The notes under the pieces were generated by a model. The model was not told where the DNA came from. It ran no database searches and was given only the letters and a program-made list of their open reading frames with translations. From assembly GCF_021043375.1 (NCBI RefSeq), contig NZ_JAJNDV010000004.1, forward strand, positions 62,001 through 126,000: a DNA stretch of 64,000 nucleotides, read 5' to 3'. The DNA comes from Sphingomonas sp. IC-56 (GTDB lineage: Bacteria; Pseudomonadota; Alphaproteobacteria; Sphingomonadales; Sphingomonadaceae). Below, piece by piece: positions 40,736 to 49,454 of this stretch; position 1 is the first letter of the stretch; each line of letters begins with the position of its first letter. Made by a program: the position numbers and the translations under genes.

Positions 40736-41890
40736 ATGAGCGACACGCTCGACCAGTTCCGCCAGGAAACCCGCGCCTGGCTGGAGGAAAACTGCCCCCC
40801 CACCATGCGCACCCCGATGCGCAACGAGAAGGATGCGACCTGGGGCGGCAGAAACCCCGAATACGCCCATCCAGACCAGAAGCTCTGGCTTGACCGCATG
40901 GCGCAGCGCGGCTGGACCGTTCCCGACTGGCCGAAAGCCTATGGCGGCGGCGGCCTCACGCCGGGCGAAACCAAGGTCCTGCGCGAAGAACTCGCACGGC
41001 TGCGCGCCCGCAATCCGCTCCACAGCTTCGGCATCTCGATGCTCGGGCCCGCGCTGCTCAAATACGGCACCGAGGAACAGAAGCTCGAACACCTCCCCAA
41101 GATCGCCCGCGGCGAGATCCGCTGGTGCCAGGGTTATAGCGAGCCCAATGCCGGCTCCGACCTCGCCGGCCTCCAGACCAGCGCCGAAGACGCCGGCGAC
41201 CACTTCATCGTCAACGGGCAAAAGGTTTGGACCAGCTACGCCGACAAGGCCGACTGGATCTTCTGCCTCGTCCGCACCGACAAGACGACCAAGCAGGGCG
41301 GCATCAGCTTCCTGCTGTTCGACATGGCGAGCGAAGGCGTCTCGACCAAGCCGATCCTGCTGATCAGCGGCAACAGCCCCTTTTGCGAAACCTTCTTCGA
41401 CAATGTGAAGGTGCCCAAGGCCAACCTGGTCGGCGAGCTCAACAAGGGCTGGGACGTCGCCAAGTACCTGCTCGGTCACGAACGCGAGATGATCTCGGGC
41501 ATGGGCCTGGGCGCCGCGTCCGATCCATTGCTGGACTCAGCGCGGAAAGGCGCCGACCCGCTGCTCCGCGCCCAGATCGCCCTGTTCCAGGTCCGCTCCC
41601 AGGCCTTCAAGGCGATGTCGGAACGCTTCATTGACGAGCTGAAGGCCGGCCGCGCACATCCCGCCCAGCCCTCGATGATGAAATATTACGGCACGGAGCT
41701 GAACAAGACCCGCCACGAGCTGCTCATGGCGGCCGGCGGCTCCGACGCGCTCGAATGGGAAAGCGAAGCCACCCATGGCGGCGCCCCCGCCCGCGCCTGG
41801 CTACGCACCAAGGCCAACTCGATCGAAGGCGGGACGAGCGAGATACAGCTCAACATCATCGCCAAGCGCATCCTCGACCTTCCTGCCTGA
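40736..41890 (+). CDS. Acyl-CoA dehydrogenase (large-type partner)
   Basis: A 384-aa flavoenzyme of beta-oxidation. The FAD-binding segment WCQGYSEPNAGSDLAG is typical, and the C-terminus has NSIEGGTSEIQLNIIAKRIL with a glutamate at the usual catalytic position. It is followed nine bases later by a second, shorter dehydrogenase. Such pairs form alpha2beta2 enzymes in steroid and bulky acyl-CoA oxidation (FadE26/27-like). GGAG lies eight bases before the ATG. Confidence 0.9.
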   Translation: MSDTLDQFRQETRAWLEENCPPTMRTPMRNEKDATWGGRNPEYAHPDQKLWLDRMAQRGWTVPDWPKAYGGGGLTPGETKVLREELARLRARNPLHSFGISMLGPALLKYGTEEQKLEHLPKIARGEIRWCQGYSEPNAGSDLAGLQTSAEDAGDHFIVNGQKVWTSYADKADWIFCLVRTDKTTKQGGISFLLFDMASEGVSTKPILLISGNSPFCETFFDNVKVPKANLVGELNKGWDVAKYLLGHEREMISGMGLGAASDPLLDSARKGADPLLRAQIALFQVRSQAFKAMSERFIDELKAGRAHPAQPSMMKYYGTELNKTRHELLMAAGGSDALEWESEATHGGAPARAWLRTKANSIEGGTSEIQLNIIAKRILDLPA

Positions 41891-41899
41891 GGACCCGAC

Positions 41900-42997
41900 A
41901 TGCCCCTATACCATACTGACGACCAAAGCCTGCTCCGCGACACCGCCCGCGATTTCGTCGCCGAGCACTCCCCTGTCTCCCACCTCCGCGCCCTTCGCGA
42001 CGCGAACGACACCACCGGCTTCAGCCGCGACCTGTGGCGTGAATTCGCGCAGCTAGGCTTCACCGGCATCCTCATCCCCGAAGCGCAGGGCGGCCTTGGC
42101 CTGGGCCATGTCGAAGCCGGCATCGTCCTGGAAGAGATCGGCCGCAACCTCTCGCCGTCCCCCTTCCTCACCACCGCCATCGCCGCGGTCGAGGCGCTGA
42201 AGGGCAGCCCCCATGCCGACCGCTGGTTTCCCGGCATCCTGGCCGGAGAAACCGTCGCCGCGCTCGCCATCGACGAAGGCCCCAAGCACACGGCCAGAAT
42301 AGCCATGCAGGCCGAGCGCGCCGGCAACGGCTATCGCCTGACCGGCGCCAAGCAGTTCGTGACCCACGGTCACATCGCCGACCTGCTCCTCGTCGCCGCG
42401 CGGACCGACACGGGCACCGCCCTCTTCGCCGTTCCCGCCGACAGCGCCGGCCTCACCGCCAACCCGGAGCGCCTAACCGACGCCAGCATCGCCGCGCGCC
42501 TCACCTTCGAGGATGTCGAAGTCGATGCCGACGCCATGATCGGCGAAGGCGACGCCGCCCTCACCCGCCTGCTCGCCGCCGCCCGCATCGGCGCCTCGGC
42601 CGAGCTGGTCGGCGTCGGCGGCGCCACGCTCGACATGACCATCGGCTATCTCAAACAGCGCAAGCAGTTCGGCGCCGTGATCGGCAGCTTCCAGGCGCTC
42701 CAGCACCGCGCCGCGCACCTGTACAGCGAGCTCGAAGTCGCCCGCGCCGCCGTTCTAAAGGCGCAGCAGCTGCTCGACACGGGCGAAGACGCGACCCAGG
42801 CCGTCGCCGTCGCCAAGGCGATGACCAGCCTCGCCACCACCCTTGCCGTCCAGGAGGGCATCCAGATGCACGGCGGCATCGGCATGACCGACGAATACGA
42901 CATCGGCTTCTACATGAAGCGCGCCCGCGTCCTGGTCGAGCTGTTCGGCGACACCAACTTCCACGCCGACGCGCTGGCGCAAGCGACCGGCTATTGA
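41900..42997 (+). CDS. Acyl-CoA dehydrogenase (short partner)
   Basis: A 365-aa protein with an N-terminal helical domain, LLVAARTDTGTALFAVPAD in the beta domain, and a C-terminal helix bundle with MHGGIGMTDEYDIGFYMKRARV. The C-terminal segment is ELFGDTNFHADALA, lacking the YEGTSEIQ motif of the partner, as is usual for the small subunit of two-gene dehydrogenases. The stop codon overlaps the thioesterase start (TGATG). Confidence 0.88.
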   Translation: MPLYHTDDQSLLRDTARDFVAEHSPVSHLRALRDANDTTGFSRDLWREFAQLGFTGILIPEAQGGLGLGHVEAGIVLEEIGRNLSPSPFLTTAIAAVEALKGSPHADRWFPGILAGETVAALAIDEGPKHTARIAMQAERAGNGYRLTGAKQFVTHGHIADLLLVAARTDTGTALFAVPADSAGLTANPERLTDASIAARLTFEDVEVDADAMIGEGDAALTRLLAAARIGASAELVGVGGATLDMTIGYLKQRKQFGAVIGSFQALQHRAAHLYSELEVARAAVLKAQQLLDTGEDATQAVAVAKAMTSLATTLAVQEGIQMHGGIGMTDEYDIGFYMKRARVLVELFGDTNFHADALAQATGY

Positions 42998-43878
42998 TGG
43001 CGGAGCCCACCCCCGCCGACCTCGTTGCCCAGCTCACCACCCTGCTCGACCTGGAGCAGCTGGAGCCCGACCTCTATCGCGGCCCGCGCCAGCCCGGCGG
43101 CGTCGGCCGCGTGTTCGGCGGGCAGGTCGTGGCGCAGGCGCTCCAGGCCGCGCAGAGCACCGTCGAGCCCGAAAAGCCCGCCCACTCGCTCCACTGCTAC
43201 TTCATGCGCCCGGGTAGCGAGGATCACCCGATCCTCTACCGCGTCCACCGCGACTTCGACGGCCGCAGCTTTGGCACCCGCCGTGTCGTCGCGCTTCAGA
43301 ACGACACGCCGATCCTCACCCTCACCGCCAGTTTCCAGCGTGAGGCAGGCGGCTTTCACCACCAGGCGCCGATGCCGGAGGTTCCCGGCCCGCACGAACT
43401 GCGCTCCGAAACCGAGCTGCGCGAAGCCATGCGCGATCAGGTCCCGGACAAACTCCGCCGCTTCTTCCTGCGCGCCCGCCCGATCGAGATCCGCCCGGTC
43501 GCCCCGCGCAACTGGTTCGCCCCCACGCCCGCCGAACCCATTCAGCACAGCTGGCTGCGCACCGTCGCGCCTCTGCCGGACGACCCCGCGCTGCACCGGG
43601 CCGTGCTGGCCTATGCCAGCGACATGACCCTGCTCGGCACCAGCCTGCTTCCTCACGGCGCGAGCTGGCTGACCGGCGAAGTCCAGACAGCCAGCCTCGA
43701 CCACGCCGTCTGGCTCCACGCGCCGTTCCGCGCCGACGAGTGGCTCCTGTACACCACGGACAGCCCTTGGGCCGGCCACGCGCGCGGCTTCAATCGCGGC
43801 CGCTTCTACACTAGCGACGGACGCCTGGTCGCCAGCGTCGCTCAGGAGGGCCTGATCCGCATTAACAACTTAAGATAA
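42997..43878 (+). CDS. tesB: Acyl-CoA thioesterase II
   Basis: A 293-aa double-hot-dog thioesterase that hydrolyses acyl-CoA to free acid and CoA. Motifs: GGVGRVFGGQVVAQAL in the first hot-dog and, in the second, SLDHAVWLHAPFRADEWLLYTT with the catalytic aspartate. It is last in the fadE-fadE-tesB unit, coupled to the dehydrogenase. It may recycle CoA from stalled intermediates. Confidence 0.93.
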   Translation: MAEPTPADLVAQLTTLLDLEQLEPDLYRGPRQPGGVGRVFGGQVVAQALQAAQSTVEPEKPAHSLHCYFMRPGSEDHPILYRVHRDFDGRSFGTRRVVALQNDTPILTLTASFQREAGGFHHQAPMPEVPGPHELRSETELREAMRDQVPDKLRRFFLRARPIEIRPVAPRNWFAPTPAEPIQHSWLRTVAPLPDDPALHRAVLAYASDMTLLGTSLLPHGASWLTGEVQTASLDHAVWLHAPFRADEWLLYTTDSPWAGHARGFNRGRFYTSDGRLVASVAQEGLIRINNLR

Positions 43879-44057
43879 GATCGGGCGGGTCGATCTAACC
43901 CATTGATTTAGCCGATTTCAATTAAGCGCACCGAAGCTTCGTCTGATCGTAAGATGCACGGTCAGAACACCCGCGCAATAAACTCCCGCGCGGCCCTCCT
44001 GTTGGCACTGTGTCGCACCAAGCGTGCGCGTCGCCACTCGTCACAGGAGGAAACCCC

Positions 44058-44939
44058 ATGTTCTATCATGATCGCCGGCTGCAACGGCAGGTAACCGTCG
44101 ACAAGCCCGATCCGTTGTTCGCGCGCATGCTGCAACAGGCGATCGGCGGCGTGGAAGGCGAGATCCGCGTCTGCATGCAGTACATGTTCCAGGCGTACGG
44201 CGCCCGTGGCCCGACGAACAAGTATCGCGACCTCCTGCTGCACACCGCCACCGAAGAGCTCGGCCATATCGAGATGCTGGCGACCGCGGTCGCGCTCAAC
44301 CTCGAAACCGCGCCCACCGAAGCACAGGAACAAGGCGCCAAGGACGCGATCGTCGGCGCGGTAATGGGCGGCGGCGAAAGCCCGCGCCACATTCTCGAAG
44401 GCATGCTCCACAAGCAGTTGCTTTCCACCGGCATGTCCGCGCACCCCTCGGACTCCGATGGCGTGCCCTTCGACATGTCGCACATCTATGCCAGCGGTAA
44501 TCTGGCCGCCGACATGTACTGCAACGTCGCGGCGGAGAGCACCGGCCGTGTCCTCGCCGCGCGCCTCTACAACGCCACAGCCGACGCCGGCATGAAGGAC
44601 ATGCTCGGCTTCCTGATCGCCCGCGACGCGATGCACCAGAATCAGTGGCTGGCGGTGATCGAGGAACTCGGTGGCGAAAAGGGCGCCCTGCCCATCCCCA
44701 ACAGCTTCCCCGAAGCGAACCAGGCCAACGAACACGCCTACCAGTTCTTCTCCACCTCGGTCGACGGCACCTATCCGGCAGGCCGCTATACCGAAGGCCC
44801 GAGCATCGATGGCAAGGGCGAGTTCAGCGTGTTCCAGGTCCAGCCGATGGGCGAGGAACCTGTCCTCGGACCGGCACGCCCCGATAGCGCCGCCCAAAAC
44901 GAACAGATCGGTGCCAAGCCCGCGCAGCAGATTCCCTGA
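44058..44939 (+). CDS. Manganese catalase
   Basis: A 293-aa dinuclear manganese catalase that destroys hydrogen peroxide without haem. Metal-ligand segments are VEGEIRVCMQYMFQ, TATEELGHIEMLATAV, AAESTGRVLAARLYN and DAMHQNQW. AGGAGG lies six to seven bases before the ATG. The C-terminal ~35 residues are hydrophilic. A 179-base gap upstream (43879-44057) shows no clear promoter. Located beside a dehydrogenase cluster whose oxidases may make peroxide; the link is inference. Confidence 0.93.
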   Translation: MFYHDRRLQRQVTVDKPDPLFARMLQQAIGGVEGEIRVCMQYMFQAYGARGPTNKYRDLLLHTATEELGHIEMLATAVALNLETAPTEAQEQGAKDAIVGAVMGGGESPRHILEGMLHKQLLSTGMSAHPSDSDGVPFDMSHIYASGNLAADMYCNVAAESTGRVLAARLYNATADAGMKDMLGFLIARDAMHQNQWLAVIEELGGEKGALPIPNSFPEANQANEHAYQFFSTSVDGTYPAGRYTEGPSIDGKGEFSVFQVQPMGEEPVLGPARPDSAAQNEQIGAKPAQQIP

Positions 44940-44948
44940 ACTCCAACC

Positions 44949-44980
44949 GGAGCGGCGGCACCAACCCGCCGCTCCGCCTT
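44949..44980 (+). terminator. Candidate terminator after manganese catalase
   Basis: Stem GGAGCGGCGG (44949-44958) with CCGCCGCTCC (44966-44975), loop caccaac, then gccttc. It begins nine bases after the stop. The T-tract is poor. Confidence 0.55.
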
Positions 44981-45024
44981 CACGGGGTGCTCGAGCCTGC
45001 GCGATTGCAAACCCGCGCCACGCT

Positions 45025-45510
45025 TCAGACCGCGGGCATCGGCGCGAGGATGAAGTTCAGCACCTTCTGACCGCGCGCATTGGTCTGCTCGGTTACGAGC
45101 AAGTACTTCTTGTTCTTCGGCACTGCCCACAATTTGACCCGGGCGCCGTCCGGTCCTTTGGTCGCAGCGCCTCTCACCGCCCCGGGATTGCGCGCCGCCC
45201 ATGCGTCGACCAGGGAAATGCCCTGTGGAAATGTCATGCTGGTCGGCGCCTGAACCAGGCACACCCGAGGCGCGTCGGACACGCTGAGAATCAGCTCGCC
45301 CTGCATCAAGATCGGGTGCCCGCCGGCTTGCTCAGGCTTGAAGCCGGCGGCCTCAGCAGCCTTGGTGATCTGCGCTGCCGCCGCCCCTGAAATCAGCGGT
45401 TCGCAGTAATCCCTCAGCGCGCTCTCGGCCGTAAGCGGCGTCGACGCGCGGGAAGGCAACCCGCTTGCTACGGCAGAGCCGAGGACCGCTATGCATAGTA
45501 GGCGTTTCAT
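45025..45510 (-). CDS. Exported protein of unknown function
   Basis: A 161-aa protein with a signal peptide (MKRLLCIAVLGSAVASGLPSR). The mature part has two cysteines (DYCEPL and RVCLVQ) that could form a disulfide, and a region like WAVPKNKKYLLVTEQTNARG near the end. I recognise no family. The ATG is chosen because AGGTG lies nine bases upstream; a GTG four codons earlier is the alternative. It is convergent with manganese catalase. Confidence 0.7.
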   Translation of the reverse strand: MKRLLCIAVLGSAVASGLPSRASTPLTAESALRDYCEPLISGAAAAQITKAAEAAGFKPEQAGGHPILMQGELILSVSDAPRVCLVQAPTSMTFPQGISLVDAWAARNPGAVRGAATKGPDGARVKLWAVPKNKKYLLVTEQTNARGQKVLNFILAPMPAV

Positions 45511-45592
45511 GAGGAATTTCACCTGAAGTTGGCGGTCCGACCATTAAGAGCAGCCCGCTAAGGCGAGCTTAATCTGTCGTCAGCACCCCGCC

Positions 45593-46738
45593 CTATTCCT
45601 CGCGAACAGGCGGCACGTCCTTCGGCATCACGAACCGCACGATGTCTACGCACCCCGTCCGGCCGGTAGAGGCTGCAGCCTGCCGGCCCGACTGGACGAC
45701 GCGCTGCGCCTGTTCGCCGAATGCCGCCGCCGGCTCGGCGGCCAATACCCGGACGTTGCCGGTGGCGCCCCACGGCGCGACGTCATAGCCGATGATCGCC
45801 CAACCCTCGATCCGCCGCCGATCGAACCCGGCGGGGAAGCGCAGCGGCGAGGAAAAGGTCAGCGCCGTCTCCGGGCACTGCGCATCCTTTGGACGGAACA
45901 TGGCCTGGTCTGGCGATGGCGGAGCGGCCATGGCCGTGGTGGCGTTACGGTAATAAGGGTAAGTGCAGCCCTGCCGCGCGGCAGGCGCGAAGCGCGAACG
46001 CCGCACTGCGGCCAGCGACACCCGGTCCAGCACCGGGTTTCCGCCCGACTCGAGCAAGCGCACCCGCACTGGCTTACCCCGCCGATCAATGTCGAACCCG
46101 GTCATGCTGTACGACCAGGTACCCGGCGCCTGCGGAACCGTCTCGAACGCGGGATAGGCGCGCATCCGTACCTGCGGCACGCCGCTTTCGATGCAATCGG
46201 TGTCCGGCGCATGGATCCTGCGGAACATCGCCGCCTCGTCACCGCCGCGCGTATGCGGTGCGACATAGTAACGGCGCAGCAGCGCGACGGGCGCCTCCGC
46301 CATCGGTACCGCCACGGGGTCGAACCGCATCCGGCACCCCGTCCGCGGTTGCCCACTTGCGAAGCGCCACGCAGCGAAGGCGGGCAAGACATCGTCGCTG
46401 GAGTGATAGAGCCGAGGTCCCGGAAAGTCAGGCTGCTTGCCAGCGGCAATGCCCAGCGGCCGTCCGTCACCATCGATCCGGAACGTGACATCGATCGCCA
46501 CCGCGCGCGCGCCCGCTAGCCCAAGGGCCCACACCGGAAACGGCCGCTCGGTCCGCATCGCCACCGCCGGGCCACCATTGCACTGCACCTGACCGGGTAC
46601 GAAATCGACCACCAAGCCATCGCTCGACGGGGGCAGCGGCGGGTCCGACACCATGGCCAACGATCCTTTGCTCTGCGCCACTGTCGTCCCGGCAATCCCC
46701 GCTCCCAGAGCCAGCAGCGCCACGCCCAGCATCTTCAT
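45593..46738 (-). CDS. Exported protein with three TonB-C-like repeats
   Basis: A 381-aa protein with a signal peptide (MKMLGVALLALGAGIAGTTVAQ). Three stretches resemble the TonB C-terminal fold: IDVTFRIDGDGRPLGI with AFAAWRFASG; FDIDRRGKPVRVRLLESGG with SLAAVRRSRFAPA; and GYDVAPWGATGNVRVLAAEP with AQRVVQSGRQA. The middle one is the best match. There is no proline-rich linker and no long membrane anchor, so it is not a classical energy transducer. Several cysteines (about ten) suggest disulfides. Function unknown. Confidence 0.68.
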   Translation of the reverse strand: MKMLGVALLALGAGIAGTTVAQSKGSLAMVSDPPLPPSSDGLVVDFVPGQVQCNGGPAVAMRTERPFPVWALGLAGARAVAIDVTFRIDGDGRPLGIAAGKQPDFPGPRLYHSSDDVLPAFAAWRFASGQPRTGCRMRFDPVAVPMAEAPVALLRRYYVAPHTRGGDEAAMFRRIHAPDTDCIESGVPQVRMRAYPAFETVPQAPGTWSYSMTGFDIDRRGKPVRVRLLESGGNPVLDRVSLAAVRRSRFAPAARQGCTYPYYRNATTAMAAPPSPDQAMFRPKDAQCPETALTFSSPLRFPAGFDRRRIEGWAIIGYDVAPWGATGNVRVLAAEPAAAFGEQAQRVVQSGRQAAASTGRTGCVDIVRFVMPKDVPPVREE

Positions 46739-46846
46739 CGCGGACCCTTCCCTAGAACCCATTTCAGCCGGTCTCTGGAGCGGAACGCCAGCCACAGGCG
46801 CGAGGCTTTCACCAAGGCCGTGCCCGCGCACCCCAGAGGGACGGCC

Positions 46847-47290
46847 TCAACTTCCAACTCTTACCATGGAACACGCCGTAAGCGGATCGCGCGACGCCAG
46901 GTCGCAGCGCAGCTCGACTTGCCGCGGCACGCCCGCGCCCTCCCACACGACGCCGCCGACCCCCGGCTCGCCATCCTCGGTCAGCCAGCGCACCTGAAGG
47001 CTCTGTCGGCGCGTGCCGCTCAGCCCGAAGCCCGAAGCGGCCGCTGCCGTCGCGCAGATCCCGGCCAGCGTGCGGCACGACGTGATCTCGCCACTCAGAC
47101 TTTCGGATCGGAACGGATCGCCCGCGCCATATACCAGCACCAGCGTCGGCGCCTGCACCGCCCCCTCGGTCACTTCGATGCGCACCCCAGGCGCCACCGG
47201 GTGCCACCAGCGTGCCTCGGACGCGATGCTAGCCCCCGCGCCCAACGCAATCCCGCCAATCGCCGCAGTCGCCAGCCAAAGCCGAATCAT
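46847..47290 (-). CDS. Exported protein of unknown function
   Basis: A 147-aa protein with a signal peptide (MIRLWLATAAIGGIALGAGAS) and a small mature domain rich in Gly and Val with four cysteines (SCRTLAGICA, LRCDLAS, TACSMV). Likely periplasmic. It lies 108 bases upstream of the TonB-C-like protein on the same strand and could be in the same transcript. No family recognised. Confidence 0.65.
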   Translation of the reverse strand: MIRLWLATAAIGGIALGAGASIASEARWWHPVAPGVRIEVTEGAVQAPTLVLVYGAGDPFRSESLSGEITSCRTLAGICATAAAASGFGLSGTRRQSLQVRWLTEDGEPGVGGVVWEGAGVPRQVELRCDLASRDPLTACSMVRVGS

Positions 47291-47402
47291 GCTCCCCCAC
47301 CCCTTTACGCAGGCGATATCGGGAAAGTCCGTAGGAGGATTGAGCGGAATCGACATCGTGCACGGACTCGGGGCGACTCCACTCCCCGAGATAGCCCCCG
47401 CT

Positions 47403-47485
47403 CGTCATCCCGGCCTTGAGCCGGGATCCCGCTTCTTCTTCTGCGGGGCAAGGCAGCGGGACCCTGGCTCAAGGCTGGGGTGACG
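47403..47485. repeat. Inverted repeat, family B
   Basis: Left arm cgtcatcccggccttgagcc..., right arm ...ggctcaaggctggggtgacg, separated by gcttcttcttctgcggg. The 362-base gap 47291-47652 contains this, the partial copy at 47591-47626, and no evident gene. Confidence 0.75.
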
Positions 47486-47590
47486 AAGAAAAGAACCCGT
47501 GCACGAACTGCTAGGGATCACTTGCTCGATCAGGCGCTGCCCCCCACTCACCGGCCCCACCAACGCAGAGGCGCCAGCCTGAAACACTCC

Positions 47591-47626
47591 CGTCATCCTC
47601 GCCCTCAGCCGGGGCCGCTTCTTCTG
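47591..47626. repeat. Partial family B arm
   Basis: One arm only: cgtcatcctcgccctcagcc then ggggccgcttcttctg. No second arm is found, so it looks like a decayed copy. Confidence 0.5.
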
Positions 47627-47652
47627 TCAGCCCCAAGCCGCCACCAAACCCC

Positions 47653-48438
47653 TCAAAACGCCGGCTTGCCAAACTCCTGCCGCGTCACCGGATGGCTGGA
47701 CGACAATCCGCCATCCACCACCCATGCCTGCCCGTTGACATAGCTCGCGCCATCCGACGCCAGGAACAGCGCCACGCGCGCGATCTCCTCGGGCGCACCG
47801 GCCCGGCGCAGCGGGTTCAGCCGCCCCAACCGGTCCTCCTTGCCCACCTCGCGCGCATGCTCGAATGCCCGCTGCGTCATGCCCGTCTCGATCAGGCCGG
47901 GGCAAATGGCGTTCACCCGCACATTGGATGTCGACAGCTGCTGCGCGGCGGTCTGCACCAGGTTGATCACCCCGGCCTTGGACGCCGAATACGCCGCACC
48001 CCCCGCGCCCGACCGCAGCCCCGCCACGCTCGCCGTGCACAGGATAGCGCCGCCGCCGCGCTCGGCAATCCTGGGCGCGGCATGCTTGATCGCCAGCGCC
48101 GGCCCGATCAGATTGACTCGCAACACTTCGGCCCAAAGCGCTGCGCTGGTTTCGAAAATACCTGACGCACCGCCAGAAATCCCGGCATTGGCATAAAACA
48201 CGTCGATGCCGCCAAAGCGCTCGCACGCCAGCGCAACCGCGCGCGCCACATCGGCCTCCTCGCCCGCGTCCATTTCCAGCGCCACCGCGCCGTCGCCCAT
48301 CCCAGCGACGGTCTCATGCACCGCCGCGCTGATGTCGCACGCCACGACGCGCGCACCGGCTTGTGCGAACAACTGCGCCGAAGCGCGCCCGATCCCCGAC
48401 CCCGCGCCGGTGACGACCACCACCTTGTTCTGGAACAT
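47653..48438 (-). CDS. SDR family oxidoreductase
   Basis: A 261-aa classical short-chain dehydrogenase. Cofactor motif [10 protein letters not shown] near residue 10, ACDISA after beta-2 (aspartate, favouring NAD), NAGISGG, catalytic serine of CTASVAG, and YSASK. It likely oxidises a 3-hydroxyacyl-CoA or an alcohol in the same pathway as its neighbours. The ATG overlaps the kinase stop (TGATG). Last gene of the four-gene minus-strand operon. The open frame upstream within the kinase is not used. Confidence 0.9.
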   Translation of the reverse strand: MFQNKVVVVTGAGSGIGRASAQLFAQAGARVVACDISAAVHETVAGMGDGAVALEMDAGEEADVARAVALACERFGGIDVFYANAGISGGASGIFETSAALWAEVLRVNLIGPALAIKHAAPRIAERGGGAILCTASVAGLRSGAGGAAYSASKAGVINLVQTAAQQLSTSNVRVNAICPGLIETGMTQRAFEHAREVGKEDRLGRLNPLRRAGAPEEIARVALFLASDGASYVNGQAWVVDGGLSSSHPVTRQEFGKPAF

Positions 48439-49454
48439 CACGCCCCCGCCCGTTCCGCAAAGCTCCACGCGGACCTTGCCAGCGCAGGCAGCTGCGCCAC
48501 CGTCGCCGCCGCATGCGCACTCGATGCATTGCCATCCAGCATCCGCTTCTTGATGCCCTGGACGATGCCGGCCAGCCGGAACTGGTTGTAAGCAAAATAC
48601 CAGTCCAGCGCGGGCACGCCGTCGCGCCCGGTCGCCGCGCAATAACGCTGCGCCATCGCCTCGATCGTCGGAATGCCCGTCTCGGGTCCGGTCAGTCCCT
48701 TCACCCCCGCGCGTCCTTCCGGCGCGGTCACCCAGCTCATCAGAAAATAAGACAGGTCGGCCAGCGGATCGCCAAGCGTCGCCAGTTCCCAGTCGATCAC
48801 TGCGCGAATTTCCGGGCGATCGGCGTCGAAGATCATGTTGTCGATGCGGAAATCGCCATGAACGATGCTGGTTCGCTGCTGCTCGGGCACCGTGCGGGGC
48901 AGCCATTCGATCAGCCGCTCGACATCCTCAAGGTCGTCGGTCTGGCTGGCGCGGTACTGCTTGGTCCAGCGCTCGACCTGCCGGGCGAAATAATTGCCCG
49001 GCCTTCCGAAATCGCTCAGCCCCACCTGTGCCGGGTCGATGCTGTGCAGCGCCGCCAGCGTGTCGATGATTGCATGGTAGATCGCGGTGCGCTCAGCCGG
49101 CGCCATTCCGGGCAACGCCCCGTCCCACAGCGTGCGTCCAACAACCAAGTCCATGACATAGAAGGGCGCGCCGATCACCTCGGCATCCTCGCACAGCGCA
49201 TGCGGGCGCGGCACCGGAAAGCCCGTGGGATGCAGTGCGGCGATCAGCCGGTATTCGCGCTCCACGGCATGCGCGCTGGCCAGTATCGGCCCGAAAGGCT
49301 TTCGCCGTAATACCAACGACTTAACGCCCACCTCCACGCGGTAAGTCGGGTTGCTCTGCCCCCCAGAGAACTTCGTTGTCCGCGTCGACGAGATAGTGGA
49401 CAGCCCCCGCTCCCGCAGCCACGATCCCAGCTTGGCTTCATCAAGGCCGCTCAT
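48438..49454 (-). CDS. Phosphotransferase (aminoglycoside phosphotransferase-like kinase)
   Basis: A 338-aa APH-fold kinase. The N-lobe has [13 protein letters not shown] and the lysine-like segment LVLRRKPFG; the catalytic loop is [13 protein letters not shown] and the metal loop [16 protein letters not shown]. This subgroup is the one fused to acyl-CoA dehydrogenase in eukaryotic ACAD10/ACAD11 and is the LvaA type in Pseudomonas, where it phosphorylates 4-hydroxyacyl-CoA. It is not expected to confer antibiotic resistance. Start overlaps the alcohol dehydrogenase stop (ATGA). Confidence 0.88.
   Translation of the reverse strand: MSGLDEAKLGSWLRERGLSTISSTRTTKFSGGQSNPTYRVEVGVKSLVLRRKPFGPILASAHAVEREYRLIAALHPTGFPVPRPHALCEDAEVIGAPFYVMDLVVGRTLWDGALPGMAPAERTAIYHAIIDTLAALHSIDPAQVGLSDFGRPGNYFARQVERWTKQYRASQTDDLEDVERLIEWLPRTVPEQQRTSIVHGDFRIDNMIFDADRPEIRAVIDWELATLGDPLADLSYFLMSWVTAPEGRAGVKGLTGPETGIPTIEAMAQRYCAATGRDGVPALDWYFAYNQFRLAGIVQGIKKRMLDGNASSAHAAATVAQLPALARSAWSFAERAGA

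Noticed and set aside
44002..44018. A sigma-54-like site (TTGGCAC...CGCAC) upstream of manganese catalase.
   Set aside because: The GG and GC elements are separated by 9 bases where 10 are needed, and the -12 element is CGCA instead of TTGC.
47653..48906. The open frame of the SDR extends ~156 codons upstream, suggesting a fusion protein.
   Set aside because: The extension is an out-of-frame reading of the kinase gene; the SDR start overlaps the kinase stop (TGATG) and matches the family N-terminus.
48438..49454. Aminoglycoside resistance gene.
   Set aside because: The kinase belongs with the acyl-CoA dehydrogenase-linked APH subgroup and sits in a catabolic operon; resistance is not supported.
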